Shown here piece after piece: positions 4,355 to 5,240 of a stretch of DNA of 5,240 nt. The DNA is taken from assembly GCA_027492415.1 (NCBI GenBank), contig JAPUEV010000381.1:1-5240 (forward strand). Direction: 5' to 3'. Every line of letters begins with the position of its first letter. The stretch's first letter is position 1. Both the position numbers and the translations under genes were made by a program. The notes beneath the pieces are model-generated. The model was not told the DNA's origin, searched no databases, and saw nothing but the letters and a program-made list of their open reading frames with translations. This stretch comes from Ignavibacteria bacterium. GTDB lineage: Bacteria > Bacteroidota > Ignavibacteria > Tepidaquicellales > OLB5.

Positions 4355-5240
4355 TTAAATTAAAAATTTACCGTTATCCATTACCTGTTCCTCATCAAGC
4401 CAGATACTGCACTCAACGCTAACACAATCAATGTGAGTAGTTGACTGCCAGTCAGCACCTGTATGAGCAGAGTACGGATGACCAAAAGCTATATGTACTG
4501 TTGGCAGCTTTTCATCCTGTAATATGTGTCCAATTACATGTTTGCACGCAATGTTTGTGCCTATAGCAAATTCACCAACACGGTTACTGTTCTCATCTGT
4601 CATTGTATATGCTGTAAATTCTTCAAGAAGCTCTTTGTTGATGCACTCCATTTTTGTTATTCTTGAATCTTTTATCCATATTGAAAGAGGTGTGTTCTTA
4701 ATATCGCCGTATTTCTGGCAAAGATAGTCGCCTACTACGCCATCAACTACAAATACACCGTTAACATTGTATGGTGAAGTGAATATCTCGCCGCCGGGAA
4801 GGTTACCCCATTTTTCAACTGATATAATACCGCTTGTCTTTAGCCACTTAAGTGATTGAGAAAACTCTCCAACCATATCCGTGCCTGCTGCATTTTTTAC
4901 AGTAATGGTTTTTGCTTTTCTTGCTTTCTCTATTAATTTCTGTGAAAGCTCATCTACTTTTAAGAAATCAGCCCGCATCCCCTCCATCATTATCTGCTTG
5001 TTGATATTTACCATGTGTCCGTGCCTTATCTTATGGGCATCAACTACCTCAGTCATATCAATTCTTGAGCGAAGCTCGCCTGTATGAGCAATAGCGCAGA
5101 AAATACTTACCTGGCTTTTTGCAAGGTCTTCAAGTATAGGTTTGGGCATGTTCTTTAAAGGGCGCGGTGCAAAATCTTCTATTACCATAAGGCTGTATTC
5201 AGAACCTGTTTTTTTTACCTCGGCAACAAGTGATGAAGCT
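4355..5240 (-). CDS. M29-family metallo-aminopeptidase (AmpS/aminopeptidase T-like), 5' end cut by window
   Basis: The family removes N-terminal amino acids from peptides with a two-metal centre, usually in the cytoplasm. An ATG at 5188 exists, but the frame stays open to the window edge. The 17 upstream residues (including EVKKTGSEYSL) read straight into the conserved MVIEDFAPRPL region, so the true start lies outside and 294 residues are visible. Numbered from that internal Met: GTDM (102-105), NLPGGEIFTSP (129-139) with likely metal ligand E134, GEFAIGTN (205-212) with E206, HIAFGHPY (232-239) with H232 and Y239, and THIDCV (251-256) with H252 and D254. These correspond in order to the metal-binding Glu, Glu, His, Tyr, His, Asp set known for the family. 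The stretch from H232 to H252 is only 20 residues, which appears shorter than in the Thermus enzyme as I remember it. No signal peptide can be judged. The lipoprotein gene follows 56 nt downstream, possibly co-transcribed. Confidence 0.88.
   Translation of the reverse strand, partial: ASSLVAEVKKTGSEYSLMVIEDFAPRPLKNMPKPILEDLAKSQVSIFCAIAHTGELRSRIDMTEVVDAHKIRHGHMVNINKQIMMEGMRADFLKVDELSQKLIEKARKAKTITVKNAAGTDMVGEFSQSLKWLKTSGIISVEKWGNLPGGEIFTSPYNVNGVFVVDGVVGDYLCQKYGDIKNTPLSIWIKDSRITKMECINKELLEEFTAYTMTDENSNRVGEFAIGTNIACKHVIGHILQDEKLPTVHIAFGHPYSAHTGADWQSTTHIDCVSVECSIWLDEEQVMDNGKFLI

Noticed and set aside
4524..5087. Two short plus-strand frames within the aminopeptidase gene, hydrophobic in translation
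   Set aside because: They are antisense to conserved M29 motifs, and apparent membrane segments arise readily from the antisense of charged codons.
5186..5188. ATG at 5188 as the start of the aminopeptidase
   Set aside because: The open frame continues to the window edge and the upstream residues look like normal family sequence, so this methionine is internal.

Overview
The window carries six protein genes, all on the minus strand, with two cut by the window edges. It is moderately AT-rich. I see no RNA gene, CRISPR array, transposase or phage gene. Several features point to the Bacteroidota/Chlorobi/Ignavibacteria (FCB) side of the tree. These are a promoter-like TTG-N20-TATTTTTG site, A/T-rich leaders with little Shine-Dalgarno signal ahead of two genes, a lipoprotein whose mature N-terminus reads C-K-K-D-D, a stand-alone fibronectin-III-like lipoprotein, and a small outer-membrane barrel. 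The assignment rests on style, not on a marker gene; an Ignavibacteria-like organism is my best guess.

Read in the direction of transcription (right to left), the first block (about 5240 to 2612) holds three genes. They are an M29-family metallo-aminopeptidase (5' end outside the window), a small fibronectin-III-like surface lipoprotein, and a 396-residue protein that looks like an unusual ATP-grasp enzyme of the glutathionylspermidine-synthase-like type. A clear Rho-independent terminator (2612-2633) closes the block.

A 286-bp intergenic region (2391-2676) follows. It contains the terminator, a 9-bp inverted repeat with smaller palindromes nested inside, an array of four degenerate 7-bp repeats, and the promoter candidate for the next block.

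The second block (2390 to 1 and beyond) starts with a signal-peptide-bearing outer-membrane beta-barrel-like protein. Only 4 nt later comes an RmlB-like dTDP-glucose 4,6-dehydratase starting at TTG, with its likely ribosome binding site inside the end of the barrel gene. After 93 nt a WbpA-type UDP-N-acetylglucosamine 6-dehydrogenase follows and runs off the left edge. The two enzymes supply activated deoxy- and uronic-acid sugars for surface polysaccharide. The barrel gene at the head of the operon suggests co-expression of an envelope protein with glycan precursor synthesis.

Most of the window is ordinary. The points worth a second look are the aminopeptidase/lipoprotein/ATP-grasp cassette, the unrecognised ATP-grasp-like protein and its uncertain start, the barrel-rmlB coupling, the departures from consensus in the dehydratase, and the intergenic heptamer repeats.
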